A DNA stretch of 64,000 nt. Source: JAKANT01 sp035502095. GTDB taxonomy: Bacteria > Pseudomonadota > Gammaproteobacteria > Burkholderiales > Burkholderiaceae_F. The stretch covers positions 62,001 to 126,000 of the forward strand of contig DATJUX010000040.1 in the NCBI GenBank assembly GCA_035502095.1, in the 5' to 3' direction. The translations under genes were made by a program, and so were the position numbers. Numbering within the stretch: the stretch's first letter is position 1; every line of letters begins with the position of its first letter. This document shows, in pieces, positions 19,556 through 27,981 of the stretch. The notes under the pieces are model-generated. The model made no database searches, was not told the DNA's origin, and saw only the letters and a list, made by a program, of their open reading frames with translations.

Positions 19556-20323
19556 GTGTACGTCGATTCGCACTGCCACCTTTCGTTTCCCGAACTGGCC
19601 GCGGACATCGATGGCGTGCTGGCCCGCATGCGCGCCGCCAGTGTCCACGCCGCCGTCAATATCTGCACGACGCTCGAAGAGTTCGAAACCGTCCACGGTC
19701 TTGCCGTCGCCCAACCCGACGTGTGGTGCACGGTCGGCGTGCACCCGGACACGCAGGCCGGGCTCGAGCCGAGCGTCGATAAGCTGCTCCAACTGGCGCA
19801 GCGTCCGAAGGTCGTCGCGATCGGCGAAACCGGGCTCGATTATTTCCGCCTCACCGAGCCCCTGGAATGGCAGCGCGACCGCTTTCGCATCCACATTCGC
19901 GCTGCGCGGGCAGCCGGGCTGCCGCTCGTGATTCACACACGCGCGGCGGCCGACGATACGTTGCGCATCATGCGGGAAGAGGGCGCCGAGCAAGCCGGCG
20001 GCGTCATGCATTGCTTCACCGAATCAGCGCAGGTTGCGCGGGCGGCGCTTGCGCTGGGCTTCTACATTTCGTTTTCCGGGATCGTCACGTTCAAGAACGC
20101 GCGCGAACTCCAGGCCGTCGCCGCGGAGGTTCCGCTCGACCGCATCCTCATCGAGACCGATTCCCCGTACCTCGCGCCGGTTCCGCTGCGCGGGAAGACC
20201 AATGAGCCGGGTTACGTGCCGCACGTGGCGGCGAAGATCGCGTCCCTGAAAGGCGTGTCCTTGGAGGCGGTCGCCACCGCGACAGCACAGAATGCTCGAA
20301 AATTATTCAATGTCTTACAGTGA
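19556..20323 (+). CDS. TatD family metal-dependent DNase (YcfH-like)
   Basis: TIM-barrel hydrolase of 255 residues. Metal ligands are visible: His6 and His8 (DSHCHL), Glu in GETGLDY, His in VIHTR, His in MHCFTE and Asp in ETDSPYLAP. Members act as 3'-5' exonucleases or D-aminoacyl-tRNA deacylases. The start is GTG at 19556, immediately before the DSHCHL strand; no ATG fits. It is the last gene of the mltG-tmk-holB-pilZ run, and no terminator is obvious in the 173 bases before the convergent pflA. Confidence 0.93.
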   Translation: MYVDSHCHLSFPELAADIDGVLARMRAASVHAAVNICTTLEEFETVHGLAVAQPDVWCTVGVHPDTQAGLEPSVDKLLQLAQRPKVVAIGETGLDYFRLTEPLEWQRDRFRIHIRAARAAGLPLVIHTRAAADDTLRIMREEGAEQAGGVMHCFTESAQVARAALALGFYISFSGIVTFKNARELQAVAAEVPLDRILIETDSPYLAPVPLRGKTNEPGYVPHVAAKIASLKGVSLEAVATATAQNARKLFNVLQ

Positions 20324-20496
20324 TATCCTCGCCTTTTACTTGAAGTTTCATCATAGGCGCCACCACCACTCGACGTTAGGAGCGGCGGAAAAATTGCGCT
20401 GTCGCCGTTGGCGCCAGACGTAGCGGCCAGGGCCACGCACCTGGCGGACGAGACATCGCCGCCATGCCGGCCTTTGGTTCCAAAGAGCGCCGCGTT

Positions 20497-21354
20497 TCAG
20501 TAGACGGTCATGCCCCGGCTGCGAAACTGCCCGCGCACACGTTCCGTCAATTCGGGGCTCGGCGGTTCGACCTGTTCCAGCGCGTAGTCGAGCCCGAGCT
20601 TGTGCCACTTGTCGCGGCCCATCTGGTGGAAGCGGAGTATCTCCACGCGCTCGACCGTCTTGAGCCCCGCGACGAAATCCGCTGTTTTTTCGACGTTGTC
20701 GACGCCGTCCGTCAGTCCAGGCACGAGGACGTACCGGATCCACATCGGGCGGCCCAGATCCGAAAGCCGCTTCGCGTAGTCCAGGGTGGGCTGCAGCGGC
20801 TGCCGCGTCACCTGCTCGTAGATGGCGGGGTCACCCGACTTGATGTCGAGCAGGTTGAGGTCGATGTCGAACAGCTCGGCATCCGTCAGCCGCTCGCCCA
20901 GGCGGCCCGAGGTGTCGATGCAGGTGTGCAATCCGAGTTCCTTGCAGCGCCGGAATACGCGCGCCATGAATTTCTTCTGCACCATGGGCTCGCCGCCGGA
21001 AATCGTGATGCCGCCGCGGCTGATCTTGAGCACCTGCGCATACTTGCCGACCTGCGTCATCGCGCGCCGCACGGTGACCGGATGCCCGTTGTGCTTGTGC
21101 CAGGTGTCGGGGTTGTGGCAGTACTGGCAGCGCAGCAGGCACCCGGTGAGGAACGCGACGAAGCGGAGTCCGGGGCCGTCGACCGTGCTGCCCACCTCGT
21201 ACGAGTGCACGTAGCCGACCAGGCTCTCGTCGTCCTTCTCGTCCTCCAGGTCCGACGGCAGGATCGCGCAATAGTCGCGCGCCGCCTTGCTTTCTTCCGC
21301 ACCCTTGCGGGTGACCTTCAACTCGTAGCGGCTGCCGGTCAGCGACTGGCTCAC
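20497..21354 (-). CDS. pflA: Pyruvate formate-lyase activating enzyme, N-terminally extended
   Basis: Radical-SAM enzyme of 285 residues that installs the glycyl radical on PflB. The cluster motif CLLRCQYC holds Cys72, Cys76 and Cys79, followed by HNPDTWHKH as in E. coli PflA. The match to E. coli PflA begins near residue 45 (LVGYVHSYE). The preceding 44 residues are charged and include Cys29. No other start codon fits between, so the extension looks real. The gene begins 13 bases after the pflB stop and is surely co-transcribed. Confidence 0.93.
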   Translation of the reverse strand: MSQSLTGSRYELKVTRKGAEESKAARDYCAILPSDLEDEKDDESLVGYVHSYEVGSTVDGPGLRFVAFLTGCLLRCQYCHNPDTWHKHNGHPVTVRRAMTQVGKYAQVLKISRGGITISGGEPMVQKKFMARVFRRCKELGLHTCIDTSGRLGERLTDAELFDIDLNLLDIKSGDPAIYEQVTRQPLQPTLDYAKRLSDLGRPMWIRYVLVPGLTDGVDNVEKTADFVAGLKTVERVEILRFHQMGRDKWHKLGLDYALEQVEPPSPELTERVRGQFRSRGMTVY

Positions 21355-21367
21355 GCGGCGGCCTCTG

Positions 21368-23623
21368 TCAGATCGATCCGTGGAAGGTGCGGTTGATCAC
21401 GTCCATCTGCTGCTCGCGGCTCAGCTTCACGAAGTTCACCGCGTAACCCGAGACGCGCACCGTCAGCTGCGGATATTTCTCGGGGTGGTCGACCGCGTCG
21501 AGCAGCGTCTCGCGCGCGAGCACGTTGATGTTGGCGTGGAAGCCGCCCGCGGTGAAATACGCATCGAGCGCCCCGGTGCCGCGCGCCACGCGCTCGGCAT
21601 CGTTGCCGAGCGCGTTCGGCACCACCGACATCGTGAGGGAGATGCCGTCCTCGGCATCGTCGTACGGCAGCGTGGCGACCGACATCAGCGCTGCAAGCGC
21701 ACCGTGCGTGTCGCGTCCGTTCGAGGGGTTCGCGCCCGGCGCGAACGGCTCGCCCTTCTTGCGGCCGTCCGGCGTGGTGCCGGTGGCCTTGCCGTAGACG
21801 ACGTTAGATGTGATGGTCAGTACCGACTGCGTATGGACCGCGTTGCGGTAGGTCGGGTACTGGCGGATCTTGTCCATCATCATCGTCACGAGCATCCGCG
21901 CCATCGCGTCGGCCCGCTCGTCGTTGTTGCCGTAGTAGGGGAACTCGCCCTCGGTCCTGAAATCGACGATCAGCCCGCGCGCGTCGCGCAGCGGCCTCAC
22001 GTTGGCGTATTTGACGGCCGACAGGCTGTCGGCGGCGTGCGAGAGGCCGGCGATGCCGCACGCCATCGTGCGCAGGATGTCGCGATCGTGCAGCGCCATC
22101 TCGATGGCCTCGTAGCAGTACTTGTCGTGCATGTAGTGGATGACGTTCAGCGCGTTGACGTAGGTCTTCGCGAGCCAGTCCATCATCGGACTCAGCCGCG
22201 TCATCACGTCGTCGTACGCGAGGCTGTCGCCGGCGACGGGCGCCAGGGCGGGGCCCACCTGCTCGCCGCTGATTTCGTCGCGGCCGCCGTTCAACGCGTA
22301 GAGGAGGGTCTTCGGCAGGTTCACGCGGGCGCCGAAGAACTGCATCTGCTTGCCGAGCCGCATCGCCGACACGCAGCACGCGATGCCCGCATCGTCGCCG
22401 TACTTGGGCCGGATCAGGTCGTCCGACTCGTACTGGATCGAGCTGGTCTCGATCGAGGCCTTGATCGCGAAGCGCTTGAACTCCTCCGGGAGGCGGGGCG
22501 ACCAGAACACCGTGAGATTGGGCTCCGGCGCCGGCCCCAGGTTGCGCAGCGTGTTGAGCATGCGGAACGAGGTCTTGGTGACCAGCGTGCGCCCGTCCTC
22601 GCCCATGCCGCCGACCACCTCGGTGATCCACACCGGGTCGCCCGAGAAAAGCTCGTTGTACGCCGGTGCTCGCAGGAAACGCACGATGCGCCATTTGATG
22701 GCGAGGTCGTCGATGATCTCCTGCGCCTGGCTTTCGTCGATCCTGCCTTCGCGCAGGTCGCGCTCGAGGTAGATGTCCCAGAAGGTCGACAGGCGCCCGG
22801 CCGACATGGCTGCGCCGTTCTGCTGCTTGATCGCCGCGAGGTACGCGAAGTAGGTCCACTGCACGGCTTCGCGCGCATCGCTCGCGGGGCGCGAGATATC
22901 GCGGCCGTAACGTTCGCCCAACTCCTTCAGCTCCTGCAAGGAGCGGATCTGTTCCGCAAGCTCCTCGCGCAGCCGGATCACGTCTTCGCTCGAATGGCGC
23001 TCGTCGAGCCCGGACTTCTCGTATATTTTTTCCTCGATCAGGAAATCGACGCCGTACAGCGCCACGCGGCGGTAGTCGCCGATGATGCGACCGCGGCCGT
23101 ACGCGTCGGGCAACCCGGTGACGATGTGCGACGAGCGCGCCTTGCGGATCTCTGGCGTATAGGCGTCGAACACACCGTCGTTGTGGGTCTTGCGGTACTT
23201 GGTGAAGATCTCGGCGATGCGCGGGTCGGGCTCATAGCCGTAGGCCTTCAGGCTGTCAGCCACCACCCGCCATCCGCCGAGCGGCATGATCGCGCGCTTC
23301 AGCGGCGCGTCCGTCTGCAGGCCCACGATGATTTCGTTGTCCTTGTCGATGTAGCCGGGGCCGTGGGCGAGGATGCCCGAGGGCACCTGCGACACGTCGA
23401 CCACGCCCTGCTTGCGTTCCTGCGCGAGCAGCGGCTGCAACTTCTCCCAGATGCCGAGCGTGCGCCGGGTGGCGCCCTCGAGGAAGTCGCCCTTGCCGTC
23501 GTACGGGGCGTAGTTGCGCTGGATGAAGTCGCGCAGGTGGATGCGTTCCTGCCAGCGGCCGGGCAGGAAGCCCCGCCATGCATCGCCCGCCATTTCGCGC
23601 AACGTCTTCGGATCGGCTGCCAT
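21368..23623 (-). CDS. pflB: Formate C-acetyltransferase (pyruvate formate-lyase)
   Basis: Glycyl-radical enzyme converting pyruvate and CoA to acetyl-CoA and formate without oxygen. The 751-residue length is close to E. coli PflB (760). Catalytic Cys416-Cys417 lie in IACCVSAM and the radical Gly726 in VRVSGYAVNF, 26 residues from the end. ATG at 23623 has GGAG nine bases upstream; the upstream open frame is Arg-rich and not part of the protein. No formate channel or formate dehydrogenase is adjacent, and I see no clear FNR box in the 126 bases upstream. Confidence 0.95.
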   Translation of the reverse strand: MAADPKTLREMAGDAWRGFLPGRWQERIHLRDFIQRNYAPYDGKGDFLEGATRRTLGIWEKLQPLLAQERKQGVVDVSQVPSGILAHGPGYIDKDNEIIVGLQTDAPLKRAIMPLGGWRVVADSLKAYGYEPDPRIAEIFTKYRKTHNDGVFDAYTPEIRKARSSHIVTGLPDAYGRGRIIGDYRRVALYGVDFLIEEKIYEKSGLDERHSSEDVIRLREELAEQIRSLQELKELGERYGRDISRPASDAREAVQWTYFAYLAAIKQQNGAAMSAGRLSTFWDIYLERDLREGRIDESQAQEIIDDLAIKWRIVRFLRAPAYNELFSGDPVWITEVVGGMGEDGRTLVTKTSFRMLNTLRNLGPAPEPNLTVFWSPRLPEEFKRFAIKASIETSSIQYESDDLIRPKYGDDAGIACCVSAMRLGKQMQFFGARVNLPKTLLYALNGGRDEISGEQVGPALAPVAGDSLAYDDVMTRLSPMMDWLAKTYVNALNVIHYMHDKYCYEAIEMALHDRDILRTMACGIAGLSHAADSLSAVKYANVRPLRDARGLIVDFRTEGEFPYYGNNDERADAMARMLVTMMMDKIRQYPTYRNAVHTQSVLTITSNVVYGKATGTTPDGRKKGEPFAPGANPSNGRDTHGALAALMSVATLPYDDAEDGISLTMSVVPNALGNDAERVARGTGALDAYFTAGGFHANINVLARETLLDAVDHPEKYPQLTVRVSGYAVNFVKLSREQQMDVINRTFHGSI

Positions 23624-23749
23624 GCGCACTCCAGGTCTCGAAGGGACTCGCTGCGCGGTTCTAGCGCGATCGCACCCGAAAGTCGACGCGTGCGCGCGGG
23701 ATGCCACAGGCGCCCGCCGCACGCCTGCGATGCGCGCGTCGGCAGGGAG

Positions 23750-25018
23750 CTAGCGCGAAGTGACGACGGCAGCGGTGCGCACAGCGTGCGCGCCGAGATG
23801 AGCGACGAGGTGCGCGCTCAGGTCGCGCGCGTCGTCGCCGACGCCGTCGATGAGGGTCGACTTGCGGCGGCGGAGAAACGGAAGCCCGAGCACGTAGAGC
23901 CCCGGTGCATCGGTGACGACACCGCCGTCGTGCACGATGTTGCACTTGCGGTCGAGCACGGGCACGTCGAGCCAGGAATAGTCCGGCCGGAATCCCGTGG
24001 CCCAGATGACGGTCCGGATGCCGCTTCGGGCGAGGTCGAGGGAAAGGGGTGGCGATGCGTCGACCTGCGTCGGCGCGAAGCGGTGCGGTGGCACGATCTC
24101 GCCGTCGAGACCGCGCGCCGCCGCCCATTCGTCGAACGTGTTAAGCAGGCGATGCAGCTTGAGGTCCGCGAGTTCACACACGTTGCGCAGCGACCCCGAG
24201 ATCTGCGCCTTGCCGTCCCGCATCCCGGCGAGACGTCCGACGATCCTGACCCCGATCGCCCGCAGCGCGTTGAGATCGATGTTGCGCCGGTCCGGATAAC
24301 CCGCGATCTGAAACGAGGGCAGGTTGCGCGCCCGCGTCAGATTCTCGATCTGGTCGAAGCGCTCGTCGTGCAGGCCCGTGACGTCCATCCACCAATACAG
24401 GTCGCGACCGCGGTACATGCGGGGCGCGCGCACGTGCTCGCCGACCGCGAGCGTCACCGCGCGGCCCGACCGGCGGATTTCGTCGGCGAGTTGCGCGCCG
24501 GTTGCCGCCGCCCCGACCACGAGCACGCCGCCGTCGGGAAGATGGGCCGGACCGCAGTACTGGGGTGGCGCCAGTTGCAGGATGTCGGGCGGCAGCGAGG
24601 CGGCAACGGCCGGCACGCGCGCGATGTTGTAGGCACCGCTTGCGATGACCACGGCACGGCACTGCCACGTGCCTTCGAGCGACTCGACCTCATAGCCCTC
24701 GGCGCTCCTGCGAACGGCGGTTACCGGGCAGTGTTCGCGCAGAGGCGGGGCGATGCAGCGCGCGTACGCTTGGAGGAAGGCGATGGTCTCGTCGCGCGTG
24801 CGGAATGCGTCCGGTTGGCTGCCCTCGTAACCGAACCCGGGGAGGCGACTCTGCCAGTTCGGCGTCAGCAGGGTGAGCGAATCCCACCGCTCCCTGCGCC
24901 AGGTGTTGGCGACCTCGCCGCGCTCGAGCACGACGTGGTCGACGCCGCGCGCGGCCAGCCACCAGCTCATGGCAAGCCCCGCCTGGCCGGCGCCGACGAT
25001 GACCGCCGTGGTGCGCAT
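23750..25018 (-). CDS. Flavin-containing monooxygenase-like FAD/NAD(P) oxidoreductase
   Basis: Protein of 422 residues in the CzcO/TrkA-like flavoprotein group. The FAD motif GAGQAG is at residues 9-14, a second Rossmann motif VGAAATGAQLADEI is mid-protein, and IWATGFRPDYSWLDVP is the conserved ATG(F/Y) motif. WDSLTLLTPNW replaces the usual FMO fingerprint region. Likely role is NADPH-dependent oxygenation or reduction of a small molecule; the substrate is unknown. It starts 25 bases after the osmC-like gene and may be in its operon. Confidence 0.88.
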   Translation of the reverse strand: MRTTAVIVGAGQAGLAMSWWLAARGVDHVVLERGEVANTWRRERWDSLTLLTPNWQSRLPGFGYEGSQPDAFRTRDETIAFLQAYARCIAPPLREHCPVTAVRRSAEGYEVESLEGTWQCRAVVIASGAYNIARVPAVAASLPPDILQLAPPQYCGPAHLPDGGVLVVGAAATGAQLADEIRRSGRAVTLAVGEHVRAPRMYRGRDLYWWMDVTGLHDERFDQIENLTRARNLPSFQIAGYPDRRNIDLNALRAIGVRIVGRLAGMRDGKAQISGSLRNVCELADLKLHRLLNTFDEWAAARGLDGEIVPPHRFAPTQVDASPPLSLDLARSGIRTVIWATGFRPDYSWLDVPVLDRKCNIVHDGGVVTDAPGLYVLGLPFLRRRKSTLIDGVGDDARDLSAHLVAHLGAHAVRTAAVVTSR

Positions 25019-25043
25019 CGCTCCGCTCGCGCCGTGGCCGCGG

Positions 25044-25625
25044 TCAGGCCACTTCGACTGTGACGTTGGTCGGATTGGTGATGATGTCGTAGACCGCCGA
25101 GCGCTTCTGCGACTGCGCCACGATCGCCCGGATGTCCTCGGGCGAAGCGTCGGCATCGATCTTGTACGTGACCTTGATGCCGTCGAATCCATTGCGGACG
25201 TCCTCATCCACGCCGAGGATGCCGCGGATGTCCATGCCGGCCTCGAGCGTCGCCGACACCGAGCGCAGCTGCACCTTGCGCGCCTGCGCGACCGCCGCCA
25301 CGCCTGCCGTGAGGCAGCTGGCGAGGCCCGCGAGCACGATCTCGACCGGGGTCGCGCCGTTGTCTTCGGCCGCGAACACTTCGGGATGATCGGCCTCGAA
25401 CGCATAGGGCTTCCGGTGCTTCTGCTCCGAGCCCAGGCCATAGAACGTCTCGATCGTGGACCGGCTGTGCGTCCCCTTGAGCCACGTGACGCTCGCACGC
25501 CACTTGAACTGCGCCGCCTCCGGCGCCTGCTTCAGCGCTGCCTGGGCGCCGAACAATGCCTCGACGTTGACGCCGTTGTTCACGGCGCTCTTGTCGGCCA
25601 CCTTCTCGACGGTACTCGTGGTCAT
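25044..25625 (-). CDS. OsmC family protein with a single cysteine
   Basis: Protein of 193 residues with an OsmC fold: HSRSTIE, PYAFEADHPEVF and TPVEIVLAGLASCLTAG are recognisable. Classical OsmC/Ohr peroxidases use two cysteines; here Cys104 is the only Cys in the whole protein, and the second site is replaced in the DIRGILGVDEDVRNGF region. It is therefore unlikely to be a standard two-Cys organic hydroperoxide reductase. Neighbouring redox genes (HxlR regulator, flavoprotein) fit a reactive-electrophile or redox setting. Confidence 0.88.
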   Translation of the reverse strand: MTTSTVEKVADKSAVNNGVNVEALFGAQAALKQAPEAAQFKWRASVTWLKGTHSRSTIETFYGLGSEQKHRKPYAFEADHPEVFAAEDNGATPVEIVLAGLASCLTAGVAAVAQARKVQLRSVSATLEAGMDIRGILGVDEDVRNGFDGIKVTYKIDADASPEDIRAIVAQSQKRSAVYDIITNPTNVTVEVA

Positions 25626-25932
25626 TTGAGTCGCTCCTTGGAAGATCGAAAAAGAGGGGGAGTGAGCGTATCAGCGGACCGGGTCCGGCTGATTCGACTT
25701 CAATCTTTGGTTATTACGCGTGCCGAGGGAGTAATCGGGGACGCGCGGCCGATTCCGACACGAGGCGCTTGTAGGGGTACTGGAAGCCAAAGGCGCGTCG
25801 GCGCGGTATTCCGAAGCACCGGCTCATTGCGCATAATTTGCATTATGTTAACTTCGATCGGCGCCTGGAAAGGCCCTCCAGATCCGAAACGCACCGGGCA
25901 CCCCGGCGGTACCGGTTCCGTCCCTCTGCCCG
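25626..25932. other. Gene-free interval upstream of the osmC-like gene
   Basis: About 300 bases between the osmC-like start and the hxlR stop. It is more AT-rich than its surroundings and contains a perfect 16-base palindrome at 25832-25847. A minus-strand open frame starting at 25843 gives 47 residues with no ribosome binding site or recognisable homology, so I do not call it a gene. The interval probably holds the osmC promoter. Confidence 0.6.
25832..25847. promoter_or_regulatory. Perfect palindrome, possible operator
   Basis: CATAAT-TTGC-ATTATG has exact 6-base arms around a 4-base centre and is the most AT-rich spot of this interval. It lies about 205 bases upstream of the osmC-like gene. 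An HxlR-type dimer site is possible, given the adjacent hxlR gene, but the regulator is not shown by the sequence. Confidence 0.35.
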
Positions 25933-26382
25933 TCAGGCCGCGGACTTGTTGCCACGATTCGACGTTCGCGCGCTTACTGGCTGCGTTGCGGCAGCGTCTT
26001 GCTGTAGATGTCGCATGCCCCAATTGCGGATCGCCGCGATGACGGGGACGAACGTCTCGCCTTTGCGGGTAAGGCGGTACTCGACTTTGGGCGGCACCAG
26101 GCCGTAGTCGATGCGCTCGATCAGGCCAGCCTGCGTGAGGGCCTTGAGTTCGCGGCTCAGCACGCGCGGCGCGATGAGTTGCGAACCGACCGCGCCGCGC
26201 AGGAGCCCGCCGCGGATCTCGCTGTAGCGGCGCGCGCCGTCCTGCAGGTCCCACACGATGCGCAGCTTGTACTTGCCGCTGATGAGGCGCTGGAACGCCG
26301 TCACGGGGCACCCGCACCCGGAGTCGGCAGCGCCGCCGCGAGCAGGACGCGCTGCGACGGGCTTGCTATCAATCTTGTCCAT
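25933..26382 (-). CDS. HxlR family transcriptional regulator
   Basis: Winged-helix DNA-binding protein of 149 residues. The family pattern CPVTAFQRLISGKYKLRIVWDLQDG, RYSEIR..., APRVLSRELKALTQAGLIER and RLTRKGE is clear. Cys23 and Cys25 near the N-terminus match the redox-sensing Cys position of YodB/HypR/QorR. It is divergent from an NAD(P)-binding oxidoreductase, the usual arrangement for electrophile- or disulfide-responsive HxlR repressors. ATG at 26382 was chosen over 26436, which would overlap the divergent gene's promoter. Confidence 0.92.
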   Translation of the reverse strand: MDKIDSKPVAARPARGGAADSGCGCPVTAFQRLISGKYKLRIVWDLQDGARRYSEIRGGLLRGAVGSQLIAPRVLSRELKALTQAGLIERIDYGLVPPKVEYRLTRKGETFVPVIAAIRNWGMRHLQQDAAATQPVSARTSNRGNKSAA

Positions 26383-26441
26383 ACTTCCAAAATCGCTTCT
26401 ACGGGCGCCAAATAGCGTACACGCGCAGGGAGGCAAACGAC

Positions 26442-27323
26442 ATGATCCTCGTCACCGGTGCGACAGGGCTCAACGGAGGCGAGTTGGTGCGGCGGCTGTC
26501 GGCGCGTGGCGTTGCGGTACGTGCGCTGACGCGCAGCGTGGCGCGCGCCGGGTCGCTGGCGTCATTGCTCAATGTCGAAGTCGTCGAGGGCGACATGACG
26601 CGTCCGGACACCCTCGCCTCCGCGCTGCGCGGCGTCGAGCGCGCAATGCTCATCTCGTCCTCCGAGCCGTCGATGATCGACGCGCAGTCGAGCTTCATCG
26701 AAGCCGCGCGCACCGCGCGCGTAAAGCACGTCGTGAAGCTCTCCGGAATCATTCCCGATCCCGACTCGCCGTTTCGTTTCGCCCGCATGCATGCGGAGAT
26801 CGAGCGCCGCCTCGAGGCTTCAGGCATGGCTTTCACGCACCTGCGCGCCGGCGAATTCATGCCGTCGTACTTTCGCCAGGTGCCGAACATCGTCGCCAAG
26901 GGCGCGCTGTTCCTGCCGATGGAGAACGCGCGGATCGCGTCCATCGACGTGGGCGATATTGCCGAAGTGGCGGCGATCGCGCTGACGACGCCGGGCCACG
27001 AAGGCAGGATCTACCCGCTCACCGGTCCGGAGGCGCTCACCATGAGCGAGGTCGCCGAAAAACTGTCCGCGGCGACGGGCAGGCCGATTCGCTACGTCAA
27101 CGTCGCACCGGAGGCGGCCAGGCAAGCGCAACTCGCGGCCGGATTGCCGCCATACCTCGTCGATGCCCTGGTCGAGTTGTTCGCCGAACGGCGCAAGGGC
27201 AAGGAAAGCACTGTCTCGCCCACGGTTGCCGCGCTCCTCGGCAGGCCGGCGACGGCGTTCGCGGAGTTCGCGGCGCGCAACGCTGCCATTTTCCGCGGCG
27301 AGCGGCCCGTGCCAAGACGCTGA
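26442..27323 (+). CDS. NmrA/QorB-like NAD(P)-binding oxidoreductase
   Basis: Atypical short-chain dehydrogenase of 293 residues with the TGATGLNG motif at residues 5-12 and without the YxxxK catalytic pair, as in NmrA-like and QorB quinone reductases. IASIDVGDIAEVAAIAL and YPLTGPEALTMSEVAE are typical of this group. AGGGAGG precedes the ATG. The divergent HxlR gene 59 bases away is its probable repressor, giving a quinone- or electrophile-inducible reductase; this is inferred from arrangement. Confidence 0.88.
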   Translation: MILVTGATGLNGGELVRRLSARGVAVRALTRSVARAGSLASLLNVEVVEGDMTRPDTLASALRGVERAMLISSSEPSMIDAQSSFIEAARTARVKHVVKLSGIIPDPDSPFRFARMHAEIERRLEASGMAFTHLRAGEFMPSYFRQVPNIVAKGALFLPMENARIASIDVGDIAEVAAIALTTPGHEGRIYPLTGPEALTMSEVAEKLSAATGRPIRYVNVAPEAARQAQLAAGLPPYLVDALVELFAERRKGKESTVSPTVAALLGRPATAFAEFAARNAAIFRGERPVPRR

Positions 27324-27343
27324 GCGGCGCTGGCGCTCGTCGG

Positions 27344-27369
27344 GCGCAGAACCGACGCACGGTTCGCGC
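27344..27369. terminator. Bidirectional hairpin between convergent genes
   Basis: Stem GCGC plus GAACCG (27344-27347, 27349-27354), loop ACGCA, and CGGTTC plus GCGC (27360-27369) form ten base pairs with one bulged A. It sits between the convergent oxidoreductase and DUF302 genes. There is no T-run. Confidence 0.4.
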
Positions 27370-27381
27370 TCCGGCCCCGGC

Positions 27382-27780
27382 CTATTTCGCGGCGGCCGCG
27401 AGGATGGGGATGGACGCCGCGAGGTTCGCAGCAAGCGCCGGGGCGAGGCCGTGACGCTGGATCACATACTCGGGCGCGTTGTACGCCAGCCAGGTCTGGC
27501 CGCCGTCGTCTTCCCACACGAGCGCCTTGAGCGGCAGGTCGATCGCAGCCGTTGGAGATGCCTGCATCAGCGGCGTACCCCCTCGGGGATTTCCGAATGA
27601 CAACAACTGCTCGTTGCGCATGGCGAGTCCTGCACGCGCGGCATCGCCGCTGAAGTCGATGCGCGCAAACACGATCAACCCGCGTTCCTGCAGCAGGCGC
27701 TCGAGCCGGTCGAGCGTTTCGCCGACCGGGTGTCGGGAGGGAATCTGGATGATTCCAGGTACGGCTCCGACGTTGCTCAT
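27382..27780 (-). CDS. DUF302 family protein
   Basis: Protein of 132 residues. SRHPVGETLDRLERLLQERGLIVFARIDFS and PLKALVWED...TWLAYNAPEYV are the DUF302 (COG3439) pattern, with Ala-rich ends. No signal peptide is evident. The family's function is not established. ATG at 27780 lies 201 bases from the divergent phospholipase D gene. Two GGTTGCAG copies 21 bases apart (27798 and 27819) are in that gap. Confidence 0.85.
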   Translation of the reverse strand: MSNVGAVPGIIQIPSRHPVGETLDRLERLLQERGLIVFARIDFSGDAARAGLAMRNEQLLSFGNPRGGTPLMQASPTAAIDLPLKALVWEDDGGQTWLAYNAPEYVIQRHGLAPALAANLAASIPILAAAAK

Positions 27781-27981
27781 CGGTGCAGGCGGAGTGCGGT
27801 TGCAGTGAGCAAAACCATGGTTGCAGGTGGGGCCAAACGGGCATTCGAAGAAACAGCCATCAAAATTCGGTTCCAAGGGACTGCTCCAAAGGCATTTTCC
27901 GGCTCCGGTTGGTCCGGCGCCAGCATGCGTCCGCCTGGGCCCGATGCGGTCGGTGCCCGAACCGCTGTGAGACATGCGGCA

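Noticed and set aside
20324..20496. Hairpin GCCAGG / CCTGGC at 20426-20445 as a terminator for TatD and pflA
   Set aside because: Six base pairs with an 8-base loop and no T-run; too weak to call.
21380..25063. Open frame of 1227 codons on the plus strand
   Set aside because: It lies antisense to pflB and the flavoprotein, both with intact catalytic motifs; the translation is Arg/His/Val-rich with no domain. In high-GC DNA, antisense frames stay open by codon bias.
25700..25843. 47-codon minus-strand frame in the osmC upstream interval
   Set aside because: No ribosome binding site, no homology recognised, and it overlaps the palindrome, so a regulatory reading is more likely.
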